A DNA stretch of 64,000 nucleotides from Lelliottia amnigena (lineage in GTDB: Bacteria; Pseudomonadota; Gammaproteobacteria; Enterobacterales; Enterobacteriaceae). Each line of letters begins with the position of its first letter. The first letter of the stretch is position 1. The notes below the pieces were generated by a model, which saw nothing but the letters and a program-made list of their open reading frames with translations, made no database searches and was not told the origin of the DNA. Position numbers and translations under genes: made by a program. The stretch lies in the NCBI GenBank assembly GCA_900635465.1, contig LR134135.1, positions 3,720,001-3,784,000 of the forward strand. Reading direction: 5' to 3'. Below, piece by piece: positions 1 to 9,783 of the stretch.

Positions 1-884
1 GAATAAGGGTTACGAATAAAAGATAACGCATCATCTCCAGCTACACGACGCCCGGTAATCGCATGAACGGAAGACAGAACTTCTTTAACCTCGGGTGATA
101 AAATGACATGGTTTAGCTCACCATCTTCGCCCAGTACACGATACCGGTCCTGCACTTGCTGTGTACGGTCAAAGCTTTGTAACCAGTTGACGGGTTGATC
201 TTCAAAGGTGGGTTCAATTTCATAAACCTTTGTATCCGCTATCCGAGCCTCACGTAATTTGAGCTGTAAAGATTCTGGCCGGACAACAATAGTTTTCGTC
301 AAATAATCGTCCATTTTCGCGCAGGCTTTTTTCGCCTGGCGCCGAATCTTTGCCCACCCCATCTGGTTAACCGCTTCACCTGGCTGTTGGCTCTGCTGCT
401 GGCGTAACTGCTTGAGGGAATCAATCAAATGCCAGTTTTCAGAATTCAAAATGAATGTGCCTTCAGACGTCGAAAAACTCGCACCAGTTCGCTTCATTTC
501 AACAACGCGGTAATCTTCAGGATGGGTCCATTTATCTATAATGACGCGAAAATTATCATCGCTAATGCTGCCTGAAGAAGAAAGATGCGCCACCAGCTCA
601 CGTTGCGGTGGAAAAGCAAAGATTCCTAAACTTGTCGCGTAATCTTCTACACCATTTAGACGATAAAAATCATCCCAGCTCAAGAACCAACAATCAGACC
701 AGTGGGAGACATAGTCCTCTTCATGCAACTGCTCAAGGCAGGAAACAACGAGCCAATTATCTTTGTTATCTGCTAAATGAAACGCAAATGCCAACCCTTC
801 AGGTTGGATGGTGTACAGCGGTTCAACGGGTAGCGACAGTGCTGTTTTATCTTTGATAAATTTACTTAGCAGACTTTTGAACAT
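1..884 (-). CDS. zorD: ZorD, helicase of type I Zorya defence (partial, C-terminus outside window)
   Basis: The frame opens with ATG at 884-882 and stays open to the left edge, giving about 294 N-terminal residues. The start shares one base with the zorC stop (TAATG), so the two are translationally coupled. The visible part is the N-terminal region, before the SNF2-type helicase/nuclease core known for ZorD, so the helicase motifs themselves are not seen. The call rests on position: it is the fourth gene after zorA, zorB and an EH-signature-like zorC, the standard type I order. In the family ZorD acts as a DNA translocase/nuclease effector against phage DNA. Confidence would rise with the missing left sequence. 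Confidence 0.8.
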   Translation of the reverse strand, partial: MFKSLLSKFIKDKTALSLPVEPLYTIQPEGLAFAFHLADNKDNWLVVSCLEQLHEEDYVSHWSDCWFLSWDDFYRLNGVEDYATSLGIFAFPPQRELVAHLSSSGSISDDNFRVIIDKWTHPEDYRVVEMKRTGASFSTSEGTFILNSENWHLIDSLKQLRQQQSQQPGEAVNQMGWAKIRRQAKKACAKMDDYLTKTIVVRPESLQLKLREARIADTKVYEIEPTFEDQPVNWLQSFDRTQQVQDRYRVLGEDGELNHVILSPEVKEVLSSVHAITGRRVAGDDALSFIRNPY

Positions 885-2734
885 TACTTGCTCCAGTAAG
901 TGAATTTGCCCAGGACCGGTTTAAATCCAAGGCTAAGCAACTTTCTCGCAGCCTCGTGATCGGGTTCATTAAACTGAATATGAATAGCGCCACCGAGGCC
1001 TCGTTTATCCATAACTTTGCAATCGACTGATTTAATTACATCCCGGATTTGCTGTTCTCGGATTGAAGGATCCTCACGTTCTTTTCGGGCTTTCAGTGAG
1101 TTAGAAATAATTCTGATCTGCTCTTCTCGATCCCGTTCTTCATCTTGCACTTGTTTGGCTTTGATTGAAAACTCTGAAATAGCTGTACTGGGCATAGACT
1201 GGGAGGCAGGTGACTTACGGACTACCGGATTAGAGTAACTAATTCCCTTGGCTTCAAACCTTGAGATATCCAGGGCAGCATTCATGTGAGCGCTAGATTC
1301 TTCACTAATATAATAAATACCCAGTCGTTTTAAATCTTCATCAAAATAACGCATCCAGCCCGGAATGTTTTTTAACGAATAATTAGTAGCTGGAGAATTA
1401 TGCGCAAGGCGTAGAACAACTTTGCGGCGGTTATTTCGCTTATCTTTTAAATCAAAATCAATATCTAAAATTCCCGTTTCAGGATTGAAGGGGGCATTTG
1501 TAAGATGGTAAGCATACATCGCTCCAACTTTAGAAAACTCAACGAATAAGTAATCACCAATTCGCATTATCATAGCATTGTTATCTTTAGAACCCGGCCC
1601 TGATAACTTGCTCAGACGGCCTGTGTTTTTGGTCCTAAACTCCACATAGTCCTGATCTTTTGAGAGCTGGGTATCCCCCCCGATCACAATGCGCGTGTAA
1701 CTCATCTGGTTTGCATAACGTAGCCAGTAGAACAGGCGGGCCTGGTCAACATCCCGGTTGCCTTTAAGCAATTCGAAGAACAATTTCAGATCGTCTTTTG
1801 CAAACCAACCCTGCACCATTAAAAGGACAGGCTTATCAACATGAATCTCCCAGCCTTTATTTCTGGAGGTTAGCTGAGGATTTCCCCAGTACTCTAGCGC
1901 CACCTGTTTTAATTCCAGATGCGTTTGATGTTTGAATGCTGAATTGCAGTAACGCGTCAAAGTGGCAGCAAGAATATTGTCTTTAAAGCGACCCAACTGG
2001 CGGCTCAACGCCAGAAGCTCGTTAACCTTTGGCTGAAATTCAGCATCATCCATGCGGAAAACTTCATTTACCAGATGGTTAACGATCTTTCGCCACAGCC
2101 AACTATTTTGAGGAATTTGCGCAACTTTCTCGAGCGCGGAGATATCTGCAATTTCGCCACGTACAAGTTGCTGGCCAAGAAGTTGACCCGCATCATCAGT
2201 GAAAATGTCAGCATACTGATCGACGGTACGCGTCCATTCCATTACTCGGGAATTGCCGGCTTTTAATACTTCAAACCCGCTGGCGATCAGATCTCGCAAA
2301 CGGCACCACTGCGGGTTATTTTGCGGTTCATCGTTGGAATAACCAAAATAACTACTACATAACGCCAACCACTCACGGCGAGTCAGGCGTTTACCTGCCA
2401 ATTTGTTCTTAAGCTCTGTTGTGACCTTCGAAAAATTGTCAGCATCCTCAATCAGTGGTGAGCTAAACAAATCTTCATCAGATATGTCATTAAGGGCGAA
2501 AAAGACCATTTTCCATTCTGATGGCGCCAACTCAACGCCAGATTTCAGCCGCTGTATCGCTAATTTTCGCTTCTCTTCCGGCGGTACCAGCGTGACAACA
2601 CGAGCATCCACTTTTTTTTCAAGCGCGAATACAACATGATTTAAGCGATTAAAATCATGATAATTTTTTGACAGCTCTTGCATTTGCGCATAGGGGGCCA
2701 GTTTGCTTTTTAACATATCGAGTGGGGAACTCAT
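884..2734 (-). CDS. zorC: ZorC, EH-signature protein of type I Zorya
   Basis: A 616-aa cytoplasmic protein without membrane segments, starting at ATG 2734 and overlapping the end of zorB by 4 bp (ATGA). Its length and position between a MotB-like ZorB and a following large gene fit ZorC, whose family carries the EH_Signature domain. ZorC is thought to act with ZorD on invading DNA once the membrane motor ZorAB senses infection. There is a charged, coiled-coil-like stretch around residues 530-570 and a conserved-looking C-terminal part. No catalytic motif is visible. The gene runs in a tight zorA-zorB-zorC-zorD operon on the minus strand. Confidence 0.85.
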   Translation of the reverse strand: MSSPLDMLKSKLAPYAQMQELSKNYHDFNRLNHVVFALEKKVDARVVTLVPPEEKRKLAIQRLKSGVELAPSEWKMVFFALNDISDEDLFSSPLIEDADNFSKVTTELKNKLAGKRLTRREWLALCSSYFGYSNDEPQNNPQWCRLRDLIASGFEVLKAGNSRVMEWTRTVDQYADIFTDDAGQLLGQQLVRGEIADISALEKVAQIPQNSWLWRKIVNHLVNEVFRMDDAEFQPKVNELLALSRQLGRFKDNILAATLTRYCNSAFKHQTHLELKQVALEYWGNPQLTSRNKGWEIHVDKPVLLMVQGWFAKDDLKLFFELLKGNRDVDQARLFYWLRYANQMSYTRIVIGGDTQLSKDQDYVEFRTKNTGRLSKLSGPGSKDNNAMIMRIGDYLFVEFSKVGAMYAYHLTNAPFNPETGILDIDFDLKDKRNNRRKVVLRLAHNSPATNYSLKNIPGWMRYFDEDLKRLGIYYISEESSAHMNAALDISRFEAKGISYSNPVVRKSPASQSMPSTAISEFSIKAKQVQDEERDREEQIRIISNSLKARKEREDPSIREQQIRDVIKSVDCKVMDKRGLGGAIHIQFNEPDHEAARKLLSLGFKPVLGKFTYWSK

Positions 2735-3468
2735 TTCAGCATCCCCAATTGACAGGTTTCCTGGCTAATCCCTGGCACATCATCAGCGCTTTCTTCTTGC
2801 CGCTTATCTTTAAGGCCAAAGAATTGCATACGTAATTCCACACGACGACTGGCCTCTTTGCTCTCTTTCGCATTGTTAAAAGAGACGCCACCTGCCAGGA
2901 AAAGCTTACGAATCAGCATTTGTTGTTCAGACGATATTTTTTGCTGCAGTGCACTACGGCTATCCAGCAAACTACACATCACCCACTCTGAACGCTGCAA
3001 CGAAAGGTGGAGGTTATACAAATAAGAGCCATCCGTATCGGTAAAACCCTCAATGACTATCTGTTTAAACCACTTTTTACCTTCGTCACTATTTGCCGCT
3101 TCCAGCACGAGTGGAACAACGTCCTGCAACGCCTGTAAACCCTCAGGTGGCAGCGAGAAACGGTTGTGTTCAAAGCGCCCCGCCTCACCAAAGCTGATAC
3201 GGTTATCGTGGCAGTCGACGTGAATCGTCTTATTGAGGCTTTTTGCCTGCAACTCGAGACGCTCGCACAGGCGAGCAATATCGTGCCCTCTGGATTTCTC
3301 CCCCGCTTCCGCCTGCTGGATACGCTGCGTTACCGAGCTAAGTGATGCCACCATCACCACAAGAAAAAGAACCATCATGGCAGTCATCAGATCAGCGTAA
3401 GAGATCCAGAACGGTTTCTCGGCTTCATCACTGCGTCGTTTTTTCGCATTAAACATCCGACTGAACAT
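2731..3468 (-). CDS. zorB: ZorB, MotB/OmpA-like stator protein of Zorya
   Basis: A 245-aa protein with one N-terminal transmembrane helix preceded by FWISYADLMTAMM, in which Asp26 matches the proton-binding Asp of MotB and ZorB. The C-terminal two thirds form an OmpA/MotB-like peptidoglycan-binding domain (IEGFTDTDGSYLYNLHLS around residues 140-157, SRRVELRM near 215). With ZorA it is expected to form the proton-driven inner-membrane motor that senses phage infection. It lies 11 nt downstream of zorA and overlaps zorC by 4 bp. Confidence 0.92.
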   Translation of the reverse strand: MFSRMFNAKKRRSDEAEKPFWISYADLMTAMMVLFLVVMVASLSSVTQRIQQAEAGEKSRGHDIARLCERLELQAKSLNKTIHVDCHDNRISFGEAGRFEHNRFSLPPEGLQALQDVVPLVLEAANSDEGKKWFKQIVIEGFTDTDGSYLYNLHLSLQRSEWVMCSLLDSRSALQQKISSEQQMLIRKLFLAGGVSFNNAKESKEASRRVELRMQFFGLKDKRQEESADDVPGISQETCQLGMLK

Positions 3469-3479
3469 ACTGATGTTCC

Positions 3480-6035
3480 TTATGCGCGACGGCTACGAGT
3501 CAGTACGGTATCCAGAGCATCAACACTCTCGCCAATGATTTCCACGGAAGAGCTCAATGCTCCTGTCGCTTTAGCCAGTTGGCTATCCATCTCTTGCATA
3601 GAATTCTTCAAACTGGTTTCCACACCTGAGCTAAACGAATCGAAGCTTTTCCCCATGAGGTCTGCCACCCCATGCAAAAACTCCTGAGCTTCGCGGTTAT
3701 ATTGCTGTAAACGTTCGGAATAGGTTTTCAGATCTGCAACAAAGTGGCTGCGTGAAGATTGTTCTTCCTGCCCATTGTTAATCAACGCTTCCAGGGTAGT
3801 AATGGCTTTTGAAACAGAGTCACGGGTATTGCGATAATCTGAGATCAATGCTCCTAGTTCCGTACTGGCACTTGAAAGGGTTCTACCAGCCTGTTGAGCA
3901 TTATTAAGAACATCGGCGGTGAGATTATTGGCTTCTGCCACACGGTTACCTGCACTTTCAAAGCGATCCGCAGCCACACGCATTTTATCCGCACCTGTAT
4001 TAATTTCCTGCAAGTGCTGTGTCGTGTTTTCAGCCATCCGCTGCAGCAATTTTTCAGAAGCGGTCTGCTGTTCTCTCAACATTCCCAGCAGGTTTTTAAC
4101 CTGCCCGTCAAGCTCGCCAATAATACGTTGCGTCTCAGCTTGCAACGTCTGCTGCACGTTCTGCTGCTGTTGGCTTAATGATTTCTGTCCTTCTTCCAGT
4201 TGACCAAATAACGAACCTAACTGGTTACCGAGTTGATCAATGCTCCCTTCCATTTTAGAGCGCAATGCATCCTGGCCGGACTGCACAGTGTTTTGCAAAG
4301 CGTCCATAAAGTGTTGCTGCTGCTCAACCACCGCATTTTCACGCGCTTCACTACGCGCTAACAACTGCTGGGTTTCTTCTTGTAGAGTGCGTTGAGCAGA
4401 TTCCTGAGTCTGGCTCATTTGCTGCTGGCCAGATTCCAGTTGAGTAAAGACGCCGGCCAGATGCTGTGTTAAATCCTCAACGCCTTTACCCATATTAGCC
4501 ATCAGCAAATCTTGAGCCTGATTTTGCTGTTGGTTTAGCTGTTGCTGCCCTTGTTCAAGTTGAGCAAACAGTGTCCCCATATGGCTGCCGAGGGTATCGA
4601 CAGATGCCGCCATTTTTTCCATGGTCTCATTTTGCCCTTGCTGAACGCTGGATTGAGTCATCTCAATAAAGGCCTGCATCTGTTCAGCCATGGCTTTTTC
4701 ACGCGCCTCGCTGTCGGCAAAGATTTTTTCCATTTGCTTCGCCATTCTTTCCCCGGCGCCCTCGCCTTCAGCACCGATCCGTGCAACTGACTCCTGCAGG
4801 CTACTCAGCATGTCATTCATACCGGCCTGCATTGCCTGTTGCCCGCTCTTCATTTCGCTCAGTAGCTGACCAATTAACTCAGCACTTCCCTGGCGAGAGT
4901 CATCACTTACCTGGCGCATGTCCTGCAGCAGAGTGGAAAAGCCACTTTGCATTGTCTGGATGGCGTCAACAGAACGCCCCATCATTTCCTGCATATTGGA
5001 GAATTGCTGACCAAAGGTGCTATCCATCTTCGCCATGAACGCGGTTAGCACATTCTCCAGCATATTCTGGACGCGGCCACTCTGGTCCCCTGAAGCGGTT
5101 TGCACCACACCAGCAATTTTTTCTAATGGGCTCTTTAGGCTATTTTCAATCGCGCCACTCACCTGTTCAGCAAACTGCTGGCCCGATTCCCGATAAGTCG
5201 CTGATAAACTCGTTGCCAGTTTTTCATTTTCACGAACCTGGCTATCCACCAGGTTTTGCAACATTTCACGTAAATCACTGACCAGCCCATCTTTCAGTTG
5301 TTTTGAGTGGGTAGTGTTTTCTTTGCTGCTGGAGACCAGCTGCGAGAGGTAGTCCTCACCCACGCCACCTTCAAAAAGCTGGTCGATGCTGGCAGTCAGG
5401 CTTTCGAGATTTTTGTAGCATTTAGCCAACCGCCACTTTTCAAATATCGTGACCAGGATAGAAGCAACAATCGCTAATGCAGAGCCTAAAAAGGCGAACA
5501 GGACATCTTGCAGCAGGCTTGCCACACTCGCAGTGACCTGCTCTGGAGTACTCGGGTCAAAATGGTGTAAGCCGATCATCAGGCCGTAAAACGTCCCGAT
5601 AATCCCAATTCCCGTCAGAATGCCCGGCAGGTGCTTAAAAGCTTCGGTATAAAGGGGAATCTCTACCAGAAGCGGTTCGGAGAACCAGGAGGATGCAGGC
5701 GCAGTAGACCGCACATCAACAAGTTGTTGTTCGTCTTCATCATCCAGCCGGTACTGACTATGCAAAGATTCTTTAAACTCGCTCCAGGGATGAGCAAAGA
5801 ATTTATCTGCAAAAAGAGTGTTCAGTTTTTCAAGTTGGATTGCAGGCTTTTCACCCACCAGCCCACGTATTGCTTTGGCGTTCTGCTTGAATCTTGCCGA
5901 AACGCGAAAAGAAGGTACGGCGTAGAAAATGACAAAACACAACAGCAGTGCAGCGACTACAGTTGCAACACCTTTTGGGACATTCTCTGGATTAACAGAG
6001 GTTAACGTATCCAGGAACGAAGTAAGCGTGAACAT
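3480..6035 (-). CDS. zorA: ZorA, MotA-like channel protein with long coiled-coil tail (Zorya)
   Basis: Starting at ATG 6035, which is preceded by AAGGTG, the protein has 851 aa; the frame is open another 31 codons upstream but without a good ribosome site. One hydrophobic helix lies near residues 20-40, and a MotA/ExbB-like core with two more helices spans roughly 135-215 (LPGILTGIGIIGTFYGLMIG is typical). The remaining 600 residues are a Gln/Glu-rich coiled coil with repeated QLEQGQQQLNQQQ-like blocks, matching the long cytoplasmic tail of ZorA. It is the first gene of the zorABCD operon, divergent from the HsdS-like gene at 6275. Confidence 0.92.
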   Translation of the reverse strand: MFTLTSFLDTLTSVNPENVPKGVATVVAALLLCFVIFYAVPSFRVSARFKQNAKAIRGLVGEKPAIQLEKLNTLFADKFFAHPWSEFKESLHSQYRLDDEDEQQLVDVRSTAPASSWFSEPLLVEIPLYTEAFKHLPGILTGIGIIGTFYGLMIGLHHFDPSTPEQVTASVASLLQDVLFAFLGSALAIVASILVTIFEKWRLAKCYKNLESLTASIDQLFEGGVGEDYLSQLVSSSKENTTHSKQLKDGLVSDLREMLQNLVDSQVRENEKLATSLSATYRESGQQFAEQVSGAIENSLKSPLEKIAGVVQTASGDQSGRVQNMLENVLTAFMAKMDSTFGQQFSNMQEMMGRSVDAIQTMQSGFSTLLQDMRQVSDDSRQGSAELIGQLLSEMKSGQQAMQAGMNDMLSSLQESVARIGAEGEGAGERMAKQMEKIFADSEAREKAMAEQMQAFIEMTQSSVQQGQNETMEKMAASVDTLGSHMGTLFAQLEQGQQQLNQQQNQAQDLLMANMGKGVEDLTQHLAGVFTQLESGQQQMSQTQESAQRTLQEETQQLLARSEARENAVVEQQQHFMDALQNTVQSGQDALRSKMEGSIDQLGNQLGSLFGQLEEGQKSLSQQQQNVQQTLQAETQRIIGELDGQVKNLLGMLREQQTASEKLLQRMAENTTQHLQEINTGADKMRVAADRFESAGNRVAEANNLTADVLNNAQQAGRTLSSASTELGALISDYRNTRDSVSKAITTLEALINNGQEEQSSRSHFVADLKTYSERLQQYNREAQEFLHGVADLMGKSFDSFSSGVETSLKNSMQEMDSQLAKATGALSSSVEIIGESVDALDTVLTRSRRA

Positions 6036-6274
6036 CAACACACCTTTTTGATGATAGGGACGAATTGGCAGGACCATGATAGCCAACAGAAAGGCGATTT
6101 GCCTGTAACAATATGAGAAAAATCTCACATTCGGACATATAAAACGTTATATACGTCACAAAAACATTGATCCCACGCATACGTAATAATTTTAAATTCC
6201 TTGATAAAAACTATTCACCAAGTTTATGCTTTCAGCCATACATCCTATGTAATTTAATTTTATTCGGAACCTGA

Positions 6275-6848
6275 ATGCAGCTCACCTACAAGGATATCGC
6301 CACGTTTACAGCAGGCTCTCATATCAGCCGTATCCAGCAAAGTGACCACGGGCGAGCTTACTTTTTTTATGCCACCGAACACTTTCTGACAGATGACTGG
6401 CAGTACAGCGAAAGTGCCTGTAGCAAGGAACAAATCGTAAAAACGGACCAGGCGGTACTGCTCACGAAAGCGGGTGACGTCGTCATTAGTCTGATCCATG
6501 GCAAAGCAGTACTAGTGAGTCCAATTTATGCAGGTCGGATATTGGGTAATAACTACGTCAAAGTGGATGTTGATGCCACGCAGTTGAGCGCTTTTTGGTT
6601 CGTCTGGCATTTCAACGAAAGCAGCGAAGGGCGACGCCAGCGGGCGCAGGCCACACAAGGCTCGACGGTGGTGCAGCGGATTGCCGTTAACGAATTAAAA
6701 AACTTTGTGATTACACTCCCCTCCCTTGCGCAGCAACATGCGATGGGGGGGGCTTTACCTCGCAGCACGTGAAAAGCGTTATTGCCAGGAACGTATCGCC
6801 CAGCTTAACGAACAACAGATCCTGAAACAGCTCAGTGATATGATTTGA
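6275..6848 (+). pseudogene. Stand-alone half-size HsdS-like specificity protein, frame broken at a G8 tract
   Basis: The first frame runs 6275-6772 (165 aa) and resembles one target-recognition domain of a type I specificity subunit (start MQLTYKDIATFTAGSHISR; later GSTVVQRIAVNELKNFVITLP, a typical end of a recognition domain). At 6745-6752 there is a run of eight G. Removing one G joins it to GLYLAAREKRYCQERIAQLN and a stop at 6846-6848, the helical tail expected after a recognition domain, giving 190 aa. So the gene is either off by slippage, decayed or misassembled. It sits 49 nt upstream of hsdM and is divergent from zorA. It could supply alternative specificity to the HsdM subunit; that is inference. 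Confidence 0.75.
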
Positions 6849-6897
6849 CCCAAAACGTAACCCGATTAGGTTACGCAACAGAACATCAGGAAGAACT

Positions 6898-8505
6898 ATG
6901 TCTCCCCAAATTGAAGCGCAAAATTTAAGTGAACTGCAAGGCCGCCTGTGGAATATCGCCGATACCCTGCGCGGCAAGATGAATGCCGATGAGTTCCGTG
7001 ATTACTGCCTCGGCTTTGTTTTCTATAAGTATCTTTCCGAGAAGTTTGTCGCCTACGCAAACAAAATCCTTGCTGAAGATGGGATTCAATACAACGAGCT
7101 GACTGCAGAACATCCAGCATATCAGGACATTGTGGACGCGGTAAAAGAAGACAGCATCCGCACATTAGGCTACTTCCTGCCACCGACGGATTTGTTCCAC
7201 ACCATGGCGGAACGTATCGCCAACGATCCTAAAGGTGCTGGTACCGGTTTTATTCTGGAAGATCTTGCTGCGACGCTGCGCAATATTGAGCAAAGTACGC
7301 TGGGTACCGATTCGGCTGATGACTTCAGCAACCTGTTTGAAGATCTGGACTTAGGCTCCAGTAAATTGGGCAACACCGCAAAAGCGAAAAACGAGTTAAT
7401 CGGCAAAGTCATTACCGAACTCGACAAACTAAGCTTTAACCTGAGCGAAGCCAGCTCCGATATCCTCGGTGATGCCTACGAGTATCTGATTGGTCAATTC
7501 GCTTCGGGCGCAGGTAAAAAAGCCGGTGAGTTCTATACACCACAACCTGTTTCAACATTGCTGGCGAAAATCGTCACTACTCACAAGCTGAAACTGAAAA
7601 ACGTTTATGACCCGACCTGTGGCTCAGGTTCACTGCTGCTGCGCGTAAAGCGCGAAGCGTCATCAGTAGGTAAAATCTACGGCCAGGAGATGAACCGTAC
7701 TACCTACAACCTGGCACGTATGAACATGATTCTGCACGGTGTTCACTACGCGGATTTTGAAATCATCCAGGAAGATACGCTGGAGCACCCGCAGCATACG
7801 CACCTGAAGTTTGATGCCATTGTCGCCAACCCACCGTTCTCCGCCAAGTGGAGCGCCAGCCCGCTGTTTATGAACGATGAGCGCTTTGCCCAGTACGGTA
7901 AACTGGCTCCATCTAGCAAAGCGGATATGGCGTTTTTGCAGCATATGTTCCATCACCTGGAAGATGACGGCACCATGGCAGTGGTTCTACCCCACGGTGT
8001 GTTGTTCCGTGGAGCTGCCGAAGGCCATATCCGTCAATTTATGATTGAGAAGCTGAACTGTATTGATGCAGTAATCGGTCTGCCCGCCAATATTTTCTAT
8101 GGCACCAGCATCCCGACTTGTGTATTGGTGCTACGCAAATGCCGTAAGCACAACGACAGCATTTTGTTTATCGATGCCAGCAATGAGTTTGAGAAGGTCA
8201 AAACTCAGAACCGCCTGCTAGCGGAACATATCGACAAAATCGCCGATACCTATAACGACTGGAAAGACATTGAGAAGTATAGCCACGCAGCCTCGTTGGA
8301 AGACATCCGCGCTAATGATTACAACCTCAATATCCCGCGCTATGTCGATACCTTTGAAGCAGAAGATGAGATTGATCTCAATGCCGTGGCGCAGGAAATT
8401 CGTGAACTGGAAGGTGAAGTAGCGAAAATCGACAATACCATTGCTGGCTTCTGCAAAGAACTGGGGATTGATGCGCCGTTTACGCTGTCGGAGGGGAATA
8501 AATGA
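6898..8505 (+). CDS. hsdM: Type I restriction-modification methyltransferase subunit HsdM
   Basis: A 535-aa N6-adenine DNA methyltransferase, the modification subunit of the HsdRMS complex. The N-terminal helical HsdM domain (about 1-150) is followed by the catalytic Rossmann domain with the SAM-binding motif DPTCGSGSLLL and the catalytic motif NPPF (in VANPPFSAKW). The KAGEFYTPQPV segment is typical of HsdM. The ribosome site AGGAAG precedes ATG 6898. It overlaps hsdS by 4 bp, so M and S are made together. Similarity of the linked HsdR to EcoR124-type enzymes suggests a type IC-like system. Confidence 0.95.
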   Translation: MSPQIEAQNLSELQGRLWNIADTLRGKMNADEFRDYCLGFVFYKYLSEKFVAYANKILAEDGIQYNELTAEHPAYQDIVDAVKEDSIRTLGYFLPPTDLFHTMAERIANDPKGAGTGFILEDLAATLRNIEQSTLGTDSADDFSNLFEDLDLGSSKLGNTAKAKNELIGKVITELDKLSFNLSEASSDILGDAYEYLIGQFASGAGKKAGEFYTPQPVSTLLAKIVTTHKLKLKNVYDPTCGSGSLLLRVKREASSVGKIYGQEMNRTTYNLARMNMILHGVHYADFEIIQEDTLEHPQHTHLKFDAIVANPPFSAKWSASPLFMNDERFAQYGKLAPSSKADMAFLQHMFHHLEDDGTMAVVLPHGVLFRGAAEGHIRQFMIEKLNCIDAVIGLPANIFYGTSIPTCVLVLRKCRKHNDSILFIDASNEFEKVKTQNRLLAEHIDKIADTYNDWKDIEKYSHAASLEDIRANDYNLNIPRYVDTFEAEDEIDLNAVAQEIRELEGEVAKIDNTIAGFCKELGIDAPFTLSEGNK

Positions 8506-9725
8506 TGGTACCGAAGCTAAGGTTTGCCGGTTTTAATTCCCCATGGGAAAAGCAACCGTTAGGGAAGGTTTTTGGTATCACATCTGGATCTACTCCATCA
8601 AGGGGTAAAATAGAGTATTTTATTGATGGTGATATTCCGTGGGTTAAAACTACCGACTTGAATAATAGCTTAATAATATCGACTCAAGAAAAAGTAACAG
8701 AAATAGCAATCAGAGAAACATCTTCACTTAAGATACTTCCTAAAGACACCGTTTTTGTTGCTATGTACGGTGGCTTTAATCAAATAGGAAGAACAGGTTT
8801 GCTGATAAAGGAAGCTACATGTAATCAGGCCCTCTCTGCTATTAAGCCTAATAAGGAAATAGTCGTTCCTTACTTTTTATTATTATATCTGAATTTTAAG
8901 GTGGAAGACTGGAAGTTAATTGCTGCAAGTAGCAGGAAGGACCCAAATATCACAAAAAAAGATGTGGAGAAATTTCAGTTTATTTATCCATCAATTAATG
9001 AACAAACCAAAATCGCCGATTTTCTATCCTCTGTTGACGAAAAAATTACACTACTGAACAAGCAGTACGAACTGCTGTGCCAGTACAAAAAAAGCATGAT
9101 GCAGAAGATTTTTTGTCAGAAATTTAGATTTAAATGTGAGAATGGGAAAGATTATCCTGAATGGGAAACAACTGAATTAAACGAAATAGCCTCTAAGGTT
9201 AATAAAAAGAACAGAGATAATTCTGTGAGTACAGTTTTGACCAATTCCGCTACTCAAGGTATTGTTTCTCAACAAAGTTATTTCGAGAGAGAAATTGTCA
9301 CAGAAAGCAATCTTACTGGTTATTATGTTGTTAATGTTGGAGATTTCGTTTACAACCCAAGAATATCTGCAACTGCACCAGTTGGTCCGATTAAAATGAA
9401 TGAATTAAGTAAAGGAATTATGTCACCGCTGTATACGGTATTTCGTTTTAATCAAGGCTCATTGAAATTCTATCAATATTTTTTTGAAAGCTCAGTTTGG
9501 CATGATTACATGAAAAGTGTCGCAAATAGTGGGGCAAGGCATGATCGTATGAATATTTCAGGCGCTGATTTCTTGGCTCTACCAATACCTCAACCCATTG
9601 AGAAAGAGCAAACTAAAATCGCCAATTTTCTCTCTGCCATTGACGACAAAATCACCATCAAAAAAGCGGAGCTGGATAAATTAAAAACTTGGAAGCAAGG
9701 TCTACTCCAGCAAATGTTCGTCTAA
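8502..9725 (+). CDS. hsdS: Type I restriction-modification specificity subunit HsdS
   Basis: A 407-aa protein with two target-recognition domains (about 1-165 and 215-370) each followed by a conserved helical region: IADFLSSVDEKITLLNKQYE near 178 and the copy IANFLSAIDDKITIKKAELD near 375. These paired helices set the spacing between the two half-sites of the recognised DNA. The recognition domains are visibly more AT-rich than the helical spacers and hsdM, as expected for recombining modules. ATG 8502 overlaps the hsdM stop (ATGA); a second ATG at 8505 is an alternative start. The DNA target cannot be read from sequence. Confidence 0.93.
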   Translation: MMVPKLRFAGFNSPWEKQPLGKVFGITSGSTPSRGKIEYFIDGDIPWVKTTDLNNSLIISTQEKVTEIAIRETSSLKILPKDTVFVAMYGGFNQIGRTGLLIKEATCNQALSAIKPNKEIVVPYFLLLYLNFKVEDWKLIAASSRKDPNITKKDVEKFQFIYPSINEQTKIADFLSSVDEKITLLNKQYELLCQYKKSMMQKIFCQKFRFKCENGKDYPEWETTELNEIASKVNKKNRDNSVSTVLTNSATQGIVSQQSYFEREIVTESNLTGYYVVNVGDFVYNPRISATAPVGPIKMNELSKGIMSPLYTVFRFNQGSLKFYQYFFESSVWHDYMKSVANSGARHDRMNISGADFLALPIPQPIEKEQTKIANFLSAIDDKITIKKAELDKLKTWKQGLLQQMFV

Positions 9726-9783
9726 ATATCTTTCAGCCCGGTAGGTATCGGGCTTTTACCATAGCAAAAGGCACTAAACACTG

